From positions 25,325 through 89,324 of the forward strand of contig RHKY01000019.1 in NCBI GenBank assembly GCA_008363385.1: a stretch of DNA of 64,000 nucleotides, read 5' to 3'. How positions within the stretch are numbered: the first letter of the stretch is position 1; every line of letters begins with the position of its first letter. Both the position numbers and the translations under genes were made by a program. The notes below the pieces were generated by a model. It was not told the origin of the DNA. It saw nothing but the letters and a program-made list of their open reading frames with translations, and did no database searches. This document shows positions 25,205 to 33,995 of this stretch, in pieces. Source of the DNA: Acidobacteriota bacterium. GTDB taxonomy: Bacteria; Acidobacteriota; Thermoanaerobaculia; UBA5066.

Positions 25205-25906
25205 GTGAACGAGAAGGTCGCCGTCGTCACCGCCGCGAGCGCCGGGATCGGCGCCGCCTGCGCCCGCGAGCTGAAGCGGCGCGGCTACGCCGTGTCGCTC
25301 CTGGCCCGCTCGGAGGCCGTCCTCGACCTGGCGCGCGAGCTGGGCGGGATCGGGACGACCGGCTCGGTCGCAGACCCCGGAGCGCTCGAGCGGCTCGTGA
25401 ACGCGACGCTCCGCACGTACGGCCGGGTCGACGCGGTCGTCGCCAACGCCGGCCATCCCGCCAAGGGGGACCTCCTCGAGGTGTCCGACGCGGACTGGCA
25501 CGAGGGGCTGGACCTCCTCTTCCTCTCCGTCGTCCGGATGGCGCGGCTCGTGACGCCCGTCTTCGAGCGGCAGGGGGGCGGGGCGATCGTGAACGTCTCG
25601 TCCTTCACGGCGAAGGAGCCCAGCCTCCCCCGCCCCGTCTCGTCGGCGCTCCGGGCCGCGCTCGCGAGCTTCACGCGGATGTACGCGGACCGCTACGCGG
25701 CGCGGGGCATCCGGATGAACTCGGTCCTCCCGGGCTGGGTGGCGACCCACCCCGTCTCCGAGGCCGACGCGGCCGGGATCCCGATGGGCCGGCCCGCCGA
25801 GCCCGACGAGGTCGCGCGCGTGGTGGCGTTCCTCCTCTCGCCCGAGGCGAGCTACGTGACGGGCGCCGACCTCCGCGTCGACGGCGGGCTCCTCCGGTCG
25901 CTGTAG
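25205..25906 (+). CDS. SDR-family protein with substituted catalytic residues
   Basis: The 233-residue protein has a Rossmann nucleotide-binding motif (TAASAGIGAA near 9-18), VVANAGH, NVSSF and an RPAEPDEVARVVAFLLS / GADLRVDGG ending typical of FabG-like short-chain dehydrogenases. Where the catalytic YxxxK is expected the sequence reads SSALRAAL, so Tyr and Lys appear to be Ser and Arg. It may still bind NAD(P) but with altered or no oxidoreductase activity. The GTG start has a GGGAGG ribosome site upstream. Confidence 0.85.
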   Translation: MNEKVAVVTAASAGIGAACARELKRRGYAVSLLARSEAVLDLARELGGIGTTGSVADPGALERLVNATLRTYGRVDAVVANAGHPAKGDLLEVSDADWHEGLDLLFLSVVRMARLVTPVFERQGGGAIVNVSSFTAKEPSLPRPVSSALRAALASFTRMYADRYAARGIRMNSVLPGWVATHPVSEADAAGIPMGRPAEPDEVARVVAFLLSPEASYVTGADLRVDGGLLRSL

Positions 25907-25945
25907 CCCTGCGGCCCGGCGGGCGGGGCCGTCCGTACGGGCTAC
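25903..25945. terminator. Hairpin joining two convergent stop codons
   Basis: GTAGCCC (25903-25909) pairs with GGGCTAC (25939-25945), with an inner CGGCCC/GGGCCG stem (25912-25917 and 25926-25931). Both arms contain a TAG stop, one for each convergent gene. There is no T-tract. Confidence 0.4.
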
Positions 25946-28671
25946 CGGCCCCCCTCGCGCGTCAGAACCCCGGCGAGCTCCTCCGGCGGCAGAGGACGGC
26001 TGAACAGGAAGCCCTGCATCAGGTCGCAGCCGGCCTCGGCGAGGGCCGCGCGCTGCTCCTCGGTCTCCACCCCCTCCGCGACGGTCTGCAGACGGAGGCT
26101 GCGGGCGAGGCCGACGATCCCGCGGACGATCGAGGCGCTGTCGGGGTGCTGGACCATGTCGTGCACGAAGGACCGGTCGATCTTCAGCTGGTCGATCGGG
26201 AACCGGCGGAGGTAGGCGAGCGAGGAGTAGCCGGTCCCGAAGTCGTCGACGGAGAGGCCGACCCCGAGCGCCTTGAGCTCGGAGAGGACCCCGACGGCCT
26301 CCTCGGCGTTCTCCATGACGGCGCTCTCGGTGATCTCCAGGCGGAGGAGCCGCGCCGGGAGCCCGGTCTCCTCGAGGCACCGCCGCGTCGTCCGGACGAG
26401 GTCGCGGTCCCGGAACTGCCGCGCCGAGAGGTTCACGCTCACCCGCAGCTCCCGGCCCTCCTCCTGCCAGCGCCGCCCCTGCCGGCACGCGGACTGGAGC
26501 GCCCACCCGCCGATGGAGTCGATCAGCCCGGTCTCCTCGGCCAGGGGGATGAACGACGCCGGCGGGATCAGGGCGCCGCCGCTGTCGCGCCAGCGCAGGA
26601 GCGCCTCCACGTCTTCGACCCGCTGCCCGTCCAGGCTGACGAGCGGCTGGAAGTGGAGGAGGAGCTCGCCGCGGGGGCACGCCTGGCGGAGCCGGGTCTC
26701 GAGCTCCAGGCGGCGGAGGGCCTCCTCGTTCATGTCGGCCGTGTAGAAGCGGAAGGTGTTCCGCCCCGCCTGCTTGGCCCCGTACATCGCCGCGTCGGCG
26801 TTGCGCAGCAGCGTGTCGTAGTCTTTCCCGTCCTGCGGGAAGACGCTGACCCCGATGCTCGCCGTCACGTGCACGTCCCTCTCCCCCGCCCGGATGGGGC
26901 GGTCGACCGCCCGGAGGATCCGGCCGCACATGGTCGGGACGTGCTGCAGGCTCGCCAGGTCGGCCAGGACGACGACGAACTCGTCGCCGCCGAGGCGGGC
27001 CAGGGTGTCCCGCCTCCGCACGCACTCGCCGATCCGGGAGGCGACGGCCGTCAGGAGCGCGTCCCCGACGTTGTGCCCGAGGCCGTCGTTGATCCGCTTG
27101 AAGCCGTCGACGTCCAGGAACAGGAGCGCCACCGAGCGAGAGTGCCGCTCGGCGAAGGCGATGGCCTGCCCGGTCCGGTCCCGGAGCAGGTTCCGGCTCG
27201 CGAGCCCGGTCAGGGTGTCCTGGTTGTTCTGCCGCTCCAGCTGCTCCTCGTACTGCTTTCGCTCCGTGATGTCGTTGACGATGCAGACGAAGTGCGTCGC
27301 CCGCCCCGACGCGTCGCGGACCGGCGCCAGGGAGAGCTCGTTCCAGAACGGGCTCCCGTCCTTCCGGTAGCACCGGAGGACCGCCTGCCCCTCGCGCTCC
27401 TCGCGGAGCGCGGCCTCCACCTCCGCCACGCCCAGCTGCGCGGAGTCGGCCCCGAGGAGGAACGCCGGGCTCCGCCCCTTCGCCTCCGCCCCCGCGTACC
27501 CCGTGATCCGCTCGAAGGCGGGGTTGACGTAGAGGATCGCGCTCCCCCGCTCCCAGAGGTCCGTGATCGCGATCCCGTTGGCGGTGGCCTCGATCGCCCG
27601 GCTGTTGAGACGGAGCGCCTCGACGCTCGCCCGGAGCTGCTCCTCCTTCACGAGGTTCTCGAGAGCGAAGGAGACGTCGCTGGCCATCTCGACGACGAGG
27701 GCCTTCAGGCTCTCGTCGAAGAAGCCGGCCTCCCCGGCGTAGAGCGTGAGGGCCCCCACCGCTCGCCCCCCGACGCGCAGGGGAAGGGACGCGGCGGAAC
27801 GCAGCCCGGCTTCCTCGAGCGCTTCCCGGACCGCGGAGAGCGAAGGCTCCGCCTGCAGGTCGTTCCCGACCCAGACGCGGTCCTCGGCGAGCGCGATCTC
27901 CACCGGGTCCCGGCGCGGCCCGTCCACCCGGAACGGCCGCAGGCGCTGGCCCCACGCCTCCCAGTCGCCGCTCCACGCCACCGGGACCACCTCCCCGGTC
28001 CTGGCGTCGCGGACCCCGACCCAGGCCAGCCTCAGGCCGCCCCGGTCGACCGCGATCCGGCAGACGGAGCGGAAGAGCGCGTCGCGGTCCCCCACGTGGA
28101 CGATGGCCTGGTTGGTCTCGCTGAGGGCGGCGTAGAGCCGGTTCAGGCGCCGGACCTGCGCCTCCGACGCCGCCAGCTCCGCGACGCGCTGCTCCAGCTG
28201 GGCGCTCCGATGCTCCAGCTTCGTGACGAGCACCTCGCTGTAGAGCTTCAGCGCGGCCTCCTCGGGGACCGCGGGCTCCCGGGCGGTCATCGCCCCCTGC
28301 CGGGCCTTCTCCAGCACCTCGTGCACCCGCTCCATGAACGTCTCGGGCTCGGCGGGCTTGAGGAGGAAGGCGTCGGCTCCGAGGTCGAGGGCGAGCTGCT
28401 CGTCCTTCGGCTCGGTGTAGGTCGCCGTGTAGACGATGAAGGGGACCGCGGAGAGCCGCGCGTCGGACTTCCAGAGGCGCAGGAGCGTGTAGCCGTCCAT
28501 CACGGGCATCAGGAGGTCGCTGACGACCAGGTCCGGGAGCTCCCGGCGGGAGAGCTCCAGGGCCTCGCCGCCGTGCGACGCCTCCTCCACCGTGAAGCCG
28601 TGCGCCTGCAGGAGCGTGCGCAAGAGGTACCGGTTCTCGGCCCTGTCGTCGACGACGAGCGCGCGGCTCAC
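25942..28671 (-). CDS. Receiver-GAF-PAS-GGDEF-EAL protein (c-di-GMP turnover)
   Basis: The 909-residue cytoplasmic protein begins with a receiver domain (VVDD acid pair, phospho-acceptor Asp in VVSDLLMPVMDG), then GAF (about 180-340), PAS (about 375-490), GGDEF (intact GGDEF in RLGGDEFVVVLA) and EAL (EAL in VEDVEALLRW, plus ESAVMENAEE and DDFGTGYSSL). Both the synthase and the phosphodiesterase motifs are complete, so either or both activities are possible, gated by phosphorylation. The GTG start overlaps the stop of the receiver gene upstream; earlier frames are shadow. It is the output end of the signalling operon. Confidence 0.92.
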   Translation of the reverse strand: MSRALVVDDRAENRYLLRTLLQAHGFTVEEASHGGEALELSRRELPDLVVSDLLMPVMDGYTLLRLWKSDARLSAVPFIVYTATYTEPKDEQLALDLGADAFLLKPAEPETFMERVHEVLEKARQGAMTAREPAVPEEAALKLYSEVLVTKLEHRSAQLEQRVAELAASEAQVRRLNRLYAALSETNQAIVHVGDRDALFRSVCRIAVDRGGLRLAWVGVRDARTGEVVPVAWSGDWEAWGQRLRPFRVDGPRRDPVEIALAEDRVWVGNDLQAEPSLSAVREALEEAGLRSAASLPLRVGGRAVGALTLYAGEAGFFDESLKALVVEMASDVSFALENLVKEEQLRASVEALRLNSRAIEATANGIAITDLWERGSAILYVNPAFERITGYAGAEAKGRSPAFLLGADSAQLGVAEVEAALREEREGQAVLRCYRKDGSPFWNELSLAPVRDASGRATHFVCIVNDITERKQYEEQLERQNNQDTLTGLASRNLLRDRTGQAIAFAERHSRSVALLFLDVDGFKRINDGLGHNVGDALLTAVASRIGECVRRRDTLARLGGDEFVVVLADLASLQHVPTMCGRILRAVDRPIRAGERDVHVTASIGVSVFPQDGKDYDTLLRNADAAMYGAKQAGRNTFRFYTADMNEEALRRLELETRLRQACPRGELLLHFQPLVSLDGQRVEDVEALLRWRDSGGALIPPASFIPLAEETGLIDSIGGWALQSACRQGRRWQEEGRELRVSVNLSARQFRDRDLVRTTRRCLEETGLPARLLRLEITESAVMENAEEAVGVLSELKALGVGLSVDDFGTGYSSLAYLRRFPIDQLKIDRSFVHDMVQHPDSASIVRGIVGLARSLRLQTVAEGVETEEQRAALAEAGCDLMQGFLFSRPLPPEELAGVLTREGGR

Positions 28672-29042
28672 GGCGGGCCCCCGAGGAACGCCTCGACCTG
28701 GGCGGCGAAGGTCAGGGGGTCGATCGGCTTCTCGAGGTACCCGGTGCAGCCGGCGGCCAGGCACCGTTCCCGGTCGCCGGCCATGGCGTACGACGTGACC
28801 GCCACGACCGGGACCTCGCCCAGCGCCGGGTCTCCCCGGAGCGCCCGCGCCACCGCGTAGCCGTCCATTCCCGGCAAGTCTATGTCGAGGAGGACGAGCG
28901 ACGGGAGGGCCTTCGCCGCGAGCACGAGGCCGCTCGGGCCGTCGGGGGCGTGCAGGACCTCCCAGCCGGCGGCCTCGAGGAGGTAGGTCACGAGGTACCG
29001 GTTCTGCTCGTTGTCCTCGATCAGGAGAATCCGCCTCGTCAT
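28668..29042 (-). CDS. Single-domain response regulator receiver
   Basis: The 124-residue CheY-like protein has IEDNE acidic pocket residues, the phospho-acceptor in LLDIDLPGMDGY, Thr/Ser in AVTSYAM and the conserved Lys in YLEKPIDP. It has no output domain, so it probably relays phosphate between the histidine kinase (whose stop overlaps its ATG) and the GGDEF-EAL receiver protein (whose GTG overlaps its stop). Confidence 0.93.
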   Translation of the reverse strand: MTRRILLIEDNEQNRYLVTYLLEAAGWEVLHAPDGPSGLVLAAKALPSLVLLDIDLPGMDGYAVARALRGDPALGEVPVVAVTSYAMAGDRERCLAAGCTGYLEKPIDPLTFAAQVEAFLGGPP

Positions 29043-31303
29043 CGCGCCCCTCCGTGGCCCGGCCCCTCGAGCGGCAGGACGAGCGTGAAGATGCTCCCCT
29101 CCCGGAAGCGGCTCGCGGCCTCGACCCGCCCGCCCATCAGCGCGGCCAGCCGGCTGCAGATCGCCAGGCCCAGCCCCGTCCCCTCGTTCCTGCGCGAGGC
29201 CGCCGACCCGACCTGGCGGAACGGCCGGAAGAGCTCCGCCATCTCCTCCTCCCGGATGCCGATGCCCGTGTCCGCCACGCGGAAGCGCACCGAGGCGGCG
29301 GGCCCGGCCAGCTCGCCCGGCTCGACCGTCAGGGAGACCGAGCCGGACTCCGTGAACTTCACGGCGTTCCCCAGCAGGTTGAGCAGGATCTGCTGCACGC
29401 GCCGGGCGTCGCCGACCATCCCGGCCACCCCCTCGCGGAGCTCCACGGTCAGCGAGAGCCCCTTCTTCTCGGCGAGCGGGCGGACGATCGCGGCCACCTT
29501 CCTCACCACCGCCGGCAGGTCGAACGGCTCGGCGTCCACGGCGAGCTGGCCCGCCTCGATCTTGGAGATGTCGAGGACGTCGTTGATGAGCGCCAGGAGG
29601 TGCTGGGCGCTCTCCCGGACCATCCCCAGCTGCTTCTTCTGCTCCTCGTTCAAGGGGCCCGCGAGCCCCTGGCTCACGATCCCGGTGAAACCGATGATCG
29701 AGTTGAGCGGCGTCCGCAGCTCGTGGGACATCGTGGCCAGGAACGTCGACTTGATCCGGTCCGCCGCCTCCGCGGCGTGCTTGGCTTCCGCCAGCTCGCT
29801 CGTCCGCTCGGCCACCCGGCGTTCCAGCTCCGCGGCGTGCCCGCGCGCCTCCTCGTAGAGCCGCGCGTTCTCCATCGCCAGCGCCACCGGCACGCAGAGC
29901 TCCTGCACGAGGCGGACGCCCCGCCGGGCGGGCGCGGCGGCTCGCCGGGAGGAGAGGGAGAGGAGGCCCACGATCCGATCCTGGGTCTCGAGCGGGAAGT
30001 GGGCGTGCCAGCCCACCGGCGGGTCCGGGGCCTGTCCGGGCGGCGCGACGGTCCCCTTCGCCCCCGCGGGCAGCACGGAGGGCCGCCCGGCGGAGGCCAG
30101 GGCCTGGAGCCTCTGTTCGGCCGCCGCGTCGAGGGGCGCGCCGGGGCAGGCCCCGCCGTCCTCGCCGGCGCCGGGGACGCGCACCCCGGGGCGGAACCGC
30201 CCGAGCTCCGGGTCGCGCACGTAGAGGACGCCGGAGTCGCATCCGGTCAGCTCCAGGGCACCTCGGGTGGCCTCCGCGAGGACGGTGCGCAGGTCCAGGC
30301 TCGACCCGGTCGCCCGCAGGGTCCGGTTGACGACGGCCAGCTGCTCGTTCTGCCGCCGGATGACGCCGGCGCGCGCCGCGATCTCCCGGCGGAGGAGGAC
30401 CAGCCCCGCCCCCGCGGCCAGGAGGAGGGCCGCGCCCGCGACGGAGGCGGCCGCGAGCCAGCGCGGGACGGCGGGGCGCAGCTCCTCCGTCGTCCACCGC
30501 CTCAGCGCGTCGTAGTAGACCGAGCCGGGGTCCCCCTTGAACGCGAGGAGGTGACGGTCGATCGCCGCCAGCCGGGCGGGGTCGCCGCCCAGGGGCGCGG
30601 CGTAGAAGAGGCGCGTCGGCGCGAAGACGATGGCCGTGTCCTCCAGGCCCGCGGCGGCCGCGTGGCGCGCGCCGTAGAAGCGGTTCGTGACCGCCGCGTC
30701 GGCCCGCCCCTCGGCCACCGCGCGGAAGGCCGACCCGAAGTCCGGCGCCGGGACCAGCGTCACCCCGAAGCCGAACGCGGCGACCATCTGCCGGAAGAGG
30801 TCGTCCTGCACCGAGCCCTCGAGGACCGCCACCCGTTTCCCCTCCAGGTCCGGCAGGGACCGGATGCCGCTCCGGCGCCGCGCGTAGACCTGGTTCCAGC
30901 TCGAGAGCACCGGCTCGCGGTGGAAGGCGAACTCCCGGTCGCGCTCCGGCGTGAAGGCCACGTCGGGCATCAGGTCGATCTCGCCGGCCGACAGCCGCGC
31001 CAGGCCCTCGCTCCAGGTCCCCGGGACCCACTCGAGCCTCCAGCCCTCCTCGCGGGCGATCGCCTCGAGGAGGTCGACGAAGATCCCCTCGGGCTTCCCG
31101 TCGGCTCCCAGCCCCACCTTCGGGCTGTTCTCGTAGACGCCGACCCGCACCCGCTCCTCGGCGGCGAGGGCTGGAGCCAGGAGGAGCGGGAGCAGGAGGC
31201 AAGCCAGGACTCGGCCCGGCCTGCGCCGGCCGGAGAGAGCCAGGCGCCGTTGCCGGGCCGGGCCGGCCCCGGGAGGCGCCTTCCGGCGCGGCCGAAAGGG
31301 CAC
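29039..31303 (-). CDS. Sensor histidine kinase with periplasmic solute-binding domain
   Basis: The 754-residue protein has a signal/anchor (about 30-48), a type 3 solute-binding fold in the periplasm (RVRVGVYENSPKVG to about 275), a membrane helix (about 279-300), a GAF domain (about 335-500), and the kinase core: phospho-acceptor His in MSHELRTPLNS near 523, N box LGNAVKFT, G boxes DTGIGI and GTGLGLA. BvgS-like sensors of this type bind amino acids or similar ligands; whether binding turns it on or off is unknown. GTG 31303 has GGAGGA 6 bases upstream. It is coupled to the receiver gene downstream. Confidence 0.93.
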   Translation of the reverse strand: MPFRPRRKAPPGAGPARQRRLALSGRRRPGRVLACLLLPLLLAPALAAEERVRVGVYENSPKVGLGADGKPEGIFVDLLEAIAREEGWRLEWVPGTWSEGLARLSAGEIDLMPDVAFTPERDREFAFHREPVLSSWNQVYARRRSGIRSLPDLEGKRVAVLEGSVQDDLFRQMVAAFGFGVTLVPAPDFGSAFRAVAEGRADAAVTNRFYGARHAAAAGLEDTAIVFAPTRLFYAAPLGGDPARLAAIDRHLLAFKGDPGSVYYDALRRWTTEELRPAVPRWLAAASVAGAALLLAAGAGLVLLRREIAARAGVIRRQNEQLAVVNRTLRATGSSLDLRTVLAEATRGALELTGCDSGVLYVRDPELGRFRPGVRVPGAGEDGGACPGAPLDAAAEQRLQALASAGRPSVLPAGAKGTVAPPGQAPDPPVGWHAHFPLETQDRIVGLLSLSSRRAAAPARRGVRLVQELCVPVALAMENARLYEEARGHAAELERRVAERTSELAEAKHAAEAADRIKSTFLATMSHELRTPLNSIIGFTGIVSQGLAGPLNEEQKKQLGMVRESAQHLLALINDVLDISKIEAGQLAVDAEPFDLPAVVRKVAAIVRPLAEKKGLSLTVELREGVAGMVGDARRVQQILLNLLGNAVKFTESGSVSLTVEPGELAGPAASVRFRVADTGIGIREEEMAELFRPFRQVGSAASRRNEGTGLGLAICSRLAALMGGRVEAASRFREGSIFTLVLPLEGPGHGGAR

Positions 31304-31349
31304 GATCCGTCCTCCCCGCGACGCGTCGGTCCCGCGTCGCCCGCCACCG

Positions 31350-32270
31350 CTACCGCGGCAGCGCGGCGGCGATCCGCTCCTTCACCCGAGCACGCTCGGC
31401 CGCATCGTAGCGCCGGGCGCCGGAGAGGGCGAAGCCGGGCGAAAGGCGGAGGCGCGCGACGTACGCCTCGACCGCCACGTCGCAGACGCGCCGCGACGGC
31501 GAGGCACCCGAGGGGACGCCGCCCGCCACGGGGCGCTCGTCGTCGAGCGCGCGGGAGACCGCGTGGAGGAGCGCCGGGTCGTCCACCTCCCCGAGGACCG
31601 CGAGGACGAAGAGGCGCTCGGAGGGCGGCGGCCCCGGCGCCCCGCCCTCCTCCGCCCAGACGAGGAGAGCGGCGCGGGCGTCCCGGTCGCCCAGCCGCGA
31701 GAGGGCGACTCGCGCCGCCAGCGCCGCGGGGACCGGGAGCGCGCCCGGGGCGAGCCTGGCCAGGGGCGCCTTCCGGCCCGCGGCCCGGGCGAGGGCACCG
31801 CGGGAGGCCGGCTCGCGGCAGCGCCCGAGGAGGAGGTAGGCCCCCGCGGCCGACGTCTCCTCCTCGACGAGCGCGCGGAGCCCGGCCTCGGCCCCGGCGG
31901 CCGCGGCGACGGCTCCCGGGTCGCAGCGGTCCCAGAGGGCGGAGGCGGCCCTCTCGCGCACCTCCAGGCTCGCGTCGCCGAGCGCCGTGACGAGGAGCGG
32001 GACCGCGGCTGTCCCCCCGATCTCGCGCAGGACCGCCACTCCCTGCATCCGGACGTCCTCGCTCGCGTCCGAGAGGAACGGGGCCAGGCCGGGCACGGCC
32101 GACGGGCCGAGCCGGGCGAGCTCGGCCGAGGGCCCCATGTCGCCGGAGCGGGCCGCGGCGAGAGCCTTCGCCGCGTCGTCCGCCGCGGACGCGGGCGGCC
32201 CCGCCGGAGGGGCCGCCGCGCCCGCGCCGGCGAGGAGGGCCGCCGCCAGGACGGGCGCGAGCCGCTGCAC
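31350..32270 (-). CDS. HEAT-repeat protein with signal peptide (paralogue 2)
   Basis: The 306-residue protein begins with a cleavable signal (LAPVLAAALLAGAGA) and contains helical HEAT-like repeats: LGPSAVPGLAPFLSDASEDVRMQGVAVLREIGG, split here, shows the repeat (APFLSDASEDVR, then GVAVLREIGG). It is a paralogue of the next upstream gene, sharing ARSGD(M/F)GPS and GGVPSGA, but only this one appears exported. HEAT repeats usually scaffold protein contacts. GTG 32270 follows GAGGAG and lies 11 bases after the upstream stop. Confidence 0.8.
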   Translation of the reverse strand: MQRLAPVLAAALLAGAGAAAPPAGPPASAADDAAKALAAARSGDMGPSAELARLGPSAVPGLAPFLSDASEDVRMQGVAVLREIGGTAAVPLLVTALGDASLEVRERAASALWDRCDPGAVAAAAGAEAGLRALVEEETSAAGAYLLLGRCREPASRGALARAAGRKAPLARLAPGALPVPAALAARVALSRLGDRDARAALLVWAEEGGAPGPPPSERLFVLAVLGEVDDPALLHAVSRALDDERPVAGGVPSGASPSRRVCDVAVEAYVARLRLSPGFALSGARRYDAAERARVKERIAAALPR

Positions 32271-32281
32271 GGGGCTCCTCG

Positions 32282-33097
32282 TCAGCCCGGAACGGAGGAC
32301 GAGAGCGCCTTGCGGACCTCGTCGACCTGGGCCGGCTCGTACCGGGCCGCCGGGTTCGGCCGGAAGCTCGTCTTCAGCCGCAGCCGCTTCACGAGGGCGT
32401 CGACGGCCACGTCGGAGAGGCGCCGCGGCGCGGCCCCCGACGGGACGCCGCCGCTCGCCTCGCGGGTGTCGCCCAGGAGGCGGGAGAGGCTCGAGAGGAC
32501 CGCGGCGTCGTCCACCTCGTCGAGGACGCCGAGGAGGAACTGCAGCTCCGCGGGGCTCGCGCCCTCGGCCGCCCCGAGGAGCCGGGCCCGCGAGGGGGGG
32601 TCTCCGAGCCGCGAGAGGGCGATCGTCGCCACGAACGGGGTCGGGACGGCCGGCGTCCACTCGTGGAGCTCGCTCTGCCCGGGCGGGTCGCGCCGCTGCA
32701 TCGAGAGGAGCGCCGCCTTCGCCGCCTCCCCCTTCCCGTGGCCGAGGAGGAGGAGCGCCGCGGCCGAGTCGTTCCCGCCCTCGACGCTCCGGCAGAGGGC
32801 GTCCGTCGCGGCCTTGGCGACGGCGCGGCGGTCCTTCAGCTCGTACAGGGCGAGAGAGGCCCGCATCTGGATCTCCAGCTCCGCGTCGGCGAGGGCCTTG
32901 ACGAGGAGCGGGATCGCGTCGCGGTGCCCGATCGAGCGGAGGACCGCCACCGCCTGGCGGCGGACGTCCTCCGCCGGGTCGGACAGCCACGGCCCGAGCC
33001 TCGGGACGACGTCCCGGCCGAGCGCGATCAGGTCGGAGGAGGGCCCGAAGTCGCCGGAGCGCGCCGCCGCGAGAGCGGCCTCGACCTTCTTCTTCAT
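32282..33097 (-). CDS. HEAT-repeat protein, cytoplasmic (paralogue 1)
   Basis: The 271-residue protein has no signal peptide and starts MKKKVEAALAAARSGD. HEAT-like units include WLSDPAEDVRRQAVAVLRSIG and ALADAELEIQMRASLALYEL, in segments of about 30-35 residues. It shares the GGVPSGA and DVAVDALVKRLRL blocks with the downstream paralogue, so a duplication followed by gain or loss of the export signal is likely. It lies 10 bases downstream of the metalloprotease gene and may bind or regulate it, which is inference from position only. Confidence 0.8.
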   Translation of the reverse strand: MKKKVEAALAAARSGDFGPSSDLIALGRDVVPRLGPWLSDPAEDVRRQAVAVLRSIGHRDAIPLLVKALADAELEIQMRASLALYELKDRRAVAKAATDALCRSVEGGNDSAAALLLLGHGKGEAAKAALLSMQRRDPPGQSELHEWTPAVPTPFVATIALSRLGDPPSRARLLGAAEGASPAELQFLLGVLDEVDDAAVLSSLSRLLGDTREASGGVPSGAAPRRLSDVAVDALVKRLRLKTSFRPNPAARYEPAQVDEVRKALSSSVPG

Positions 33098-33107
33098 CTC
33101 GCTCGCC

Positions 33108-33932
33108 TCACGGGTTCATGACGTTGGCGTCGGACTTCGGGATCCGCCTCCCGCGGGCGTCGGTGATCCCGTACATCAGGTTCTTGATCAGCCCCCCGGC
33201 GTAGACGTCGGCGCAGCCGAGGAAGTGCCCCGTCTCGTGGGCGAGCGTCTCGCCCACCTCGGCCCCGGCCTGGTCCTCGAAGATGCAGTTGCCGTCGAGG
33301 GTCCCGGCGTCGGTGTGGTCGTCGTGGGGAGTCATGTCCTGCTCGTACTCCCAGACGAAGAAGACGTTGAAGTCGGCCGACGAGTCCCGCAGGGCGACGA
33401 CGGCGTCCCACTCGTGCTGGCGCTCCGCCACGCCGACGAGGTGCTTGGAGAAGCGGACGACCTGCCGCAGGTTCCGGGGCACCTTCACGTCCCTTATCGA
33501 GTGGGCCTTGACCTCGATGTTGACCTGCGGCTTGAAGATCGAGTTCATCACGTCGACGTAGCCCGGGATCTCGGCCCTCGTCCGCTTGGTCTTGTGCCCC
33601 CCGGTGTCCGAGACGAAGTTGAAGCCGATCCGGACGGTCTTCTTCGCCTTGACGGAGACCTCGAGCCGCTCGACGAGGGTGCTCCCCCTCTTCGCCTCGA
33701 GGAACGTGGTCCCCTTCTTGACCCCCTGCACGACGATCAGCCGGATCGGGAGCGACTGGGCCATCGGGAGCTCGACGACCTTGGCGACCGTGGCGTCGAC
33801 GCTGGTGACCGTCATCCCGGCGCCGCCGACGAGCTTGCAGGTGTTCGCGGCCCCGAGCGGGACCATGAACCAGGCGGGCGAGACCCCCGGGTCGAACCCG
33901 AGGTTGGGCGCGAGCTCCTGGAAGAGCGCCAT
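33108..33932 (-). CDS. Metzincin-like zinc metalloprotease, no signal peptide
   Basis: The 274-residue protein has an N-terminal half with beta-rich, BIG-like repeats (VVQGVKKGTTFLEAKRGS, then FNFVSDTGGHKTKRTRA) and a C-terminal protease half with the zinc motif HETGHFLGCAD (HExxHxxGxxD), followed by NLMYGITD as a Met-turn candidate and NVMNP at the end. No signal peptide is seen, so a secreted role would need another route. ATG 33932 has AGGAGG 6 bases upstream. It is the first gene of a tight unit with two HEAT proteins. Confidence 0.82.
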   Translation of the reverse strand: MALFQELAPNLGFDPGVSPAWFMVPLGAANTCKLVGGAGMTVTSVDATVAKVVELPMAQSLPIRLIVVQGVKKGTTFLEAKRGSTLVERLEVSVKAKKTVRIGFNFVSDTGGHKTKRTRAEIPGYVDVMNSIFKPQVNIEVKAHSIRDVKVPRNLRQVVRFSKHLVGVAERQHEWDAVVALRDSSADFNVFFVWEYEQDMTPHDDHTDAGTLDGNCIFEDQAGAEVGETLAHETGHFLGCADVYAGGLIKNLMYGITDARGRRIPKSDANVMNP

Positions 33933-33995
33933 GTGAGCCTCCTGTACCAGGAATCTTGCGCCGGATCCTCCCGGCCGCAAGGGGCGAACGCGCCG

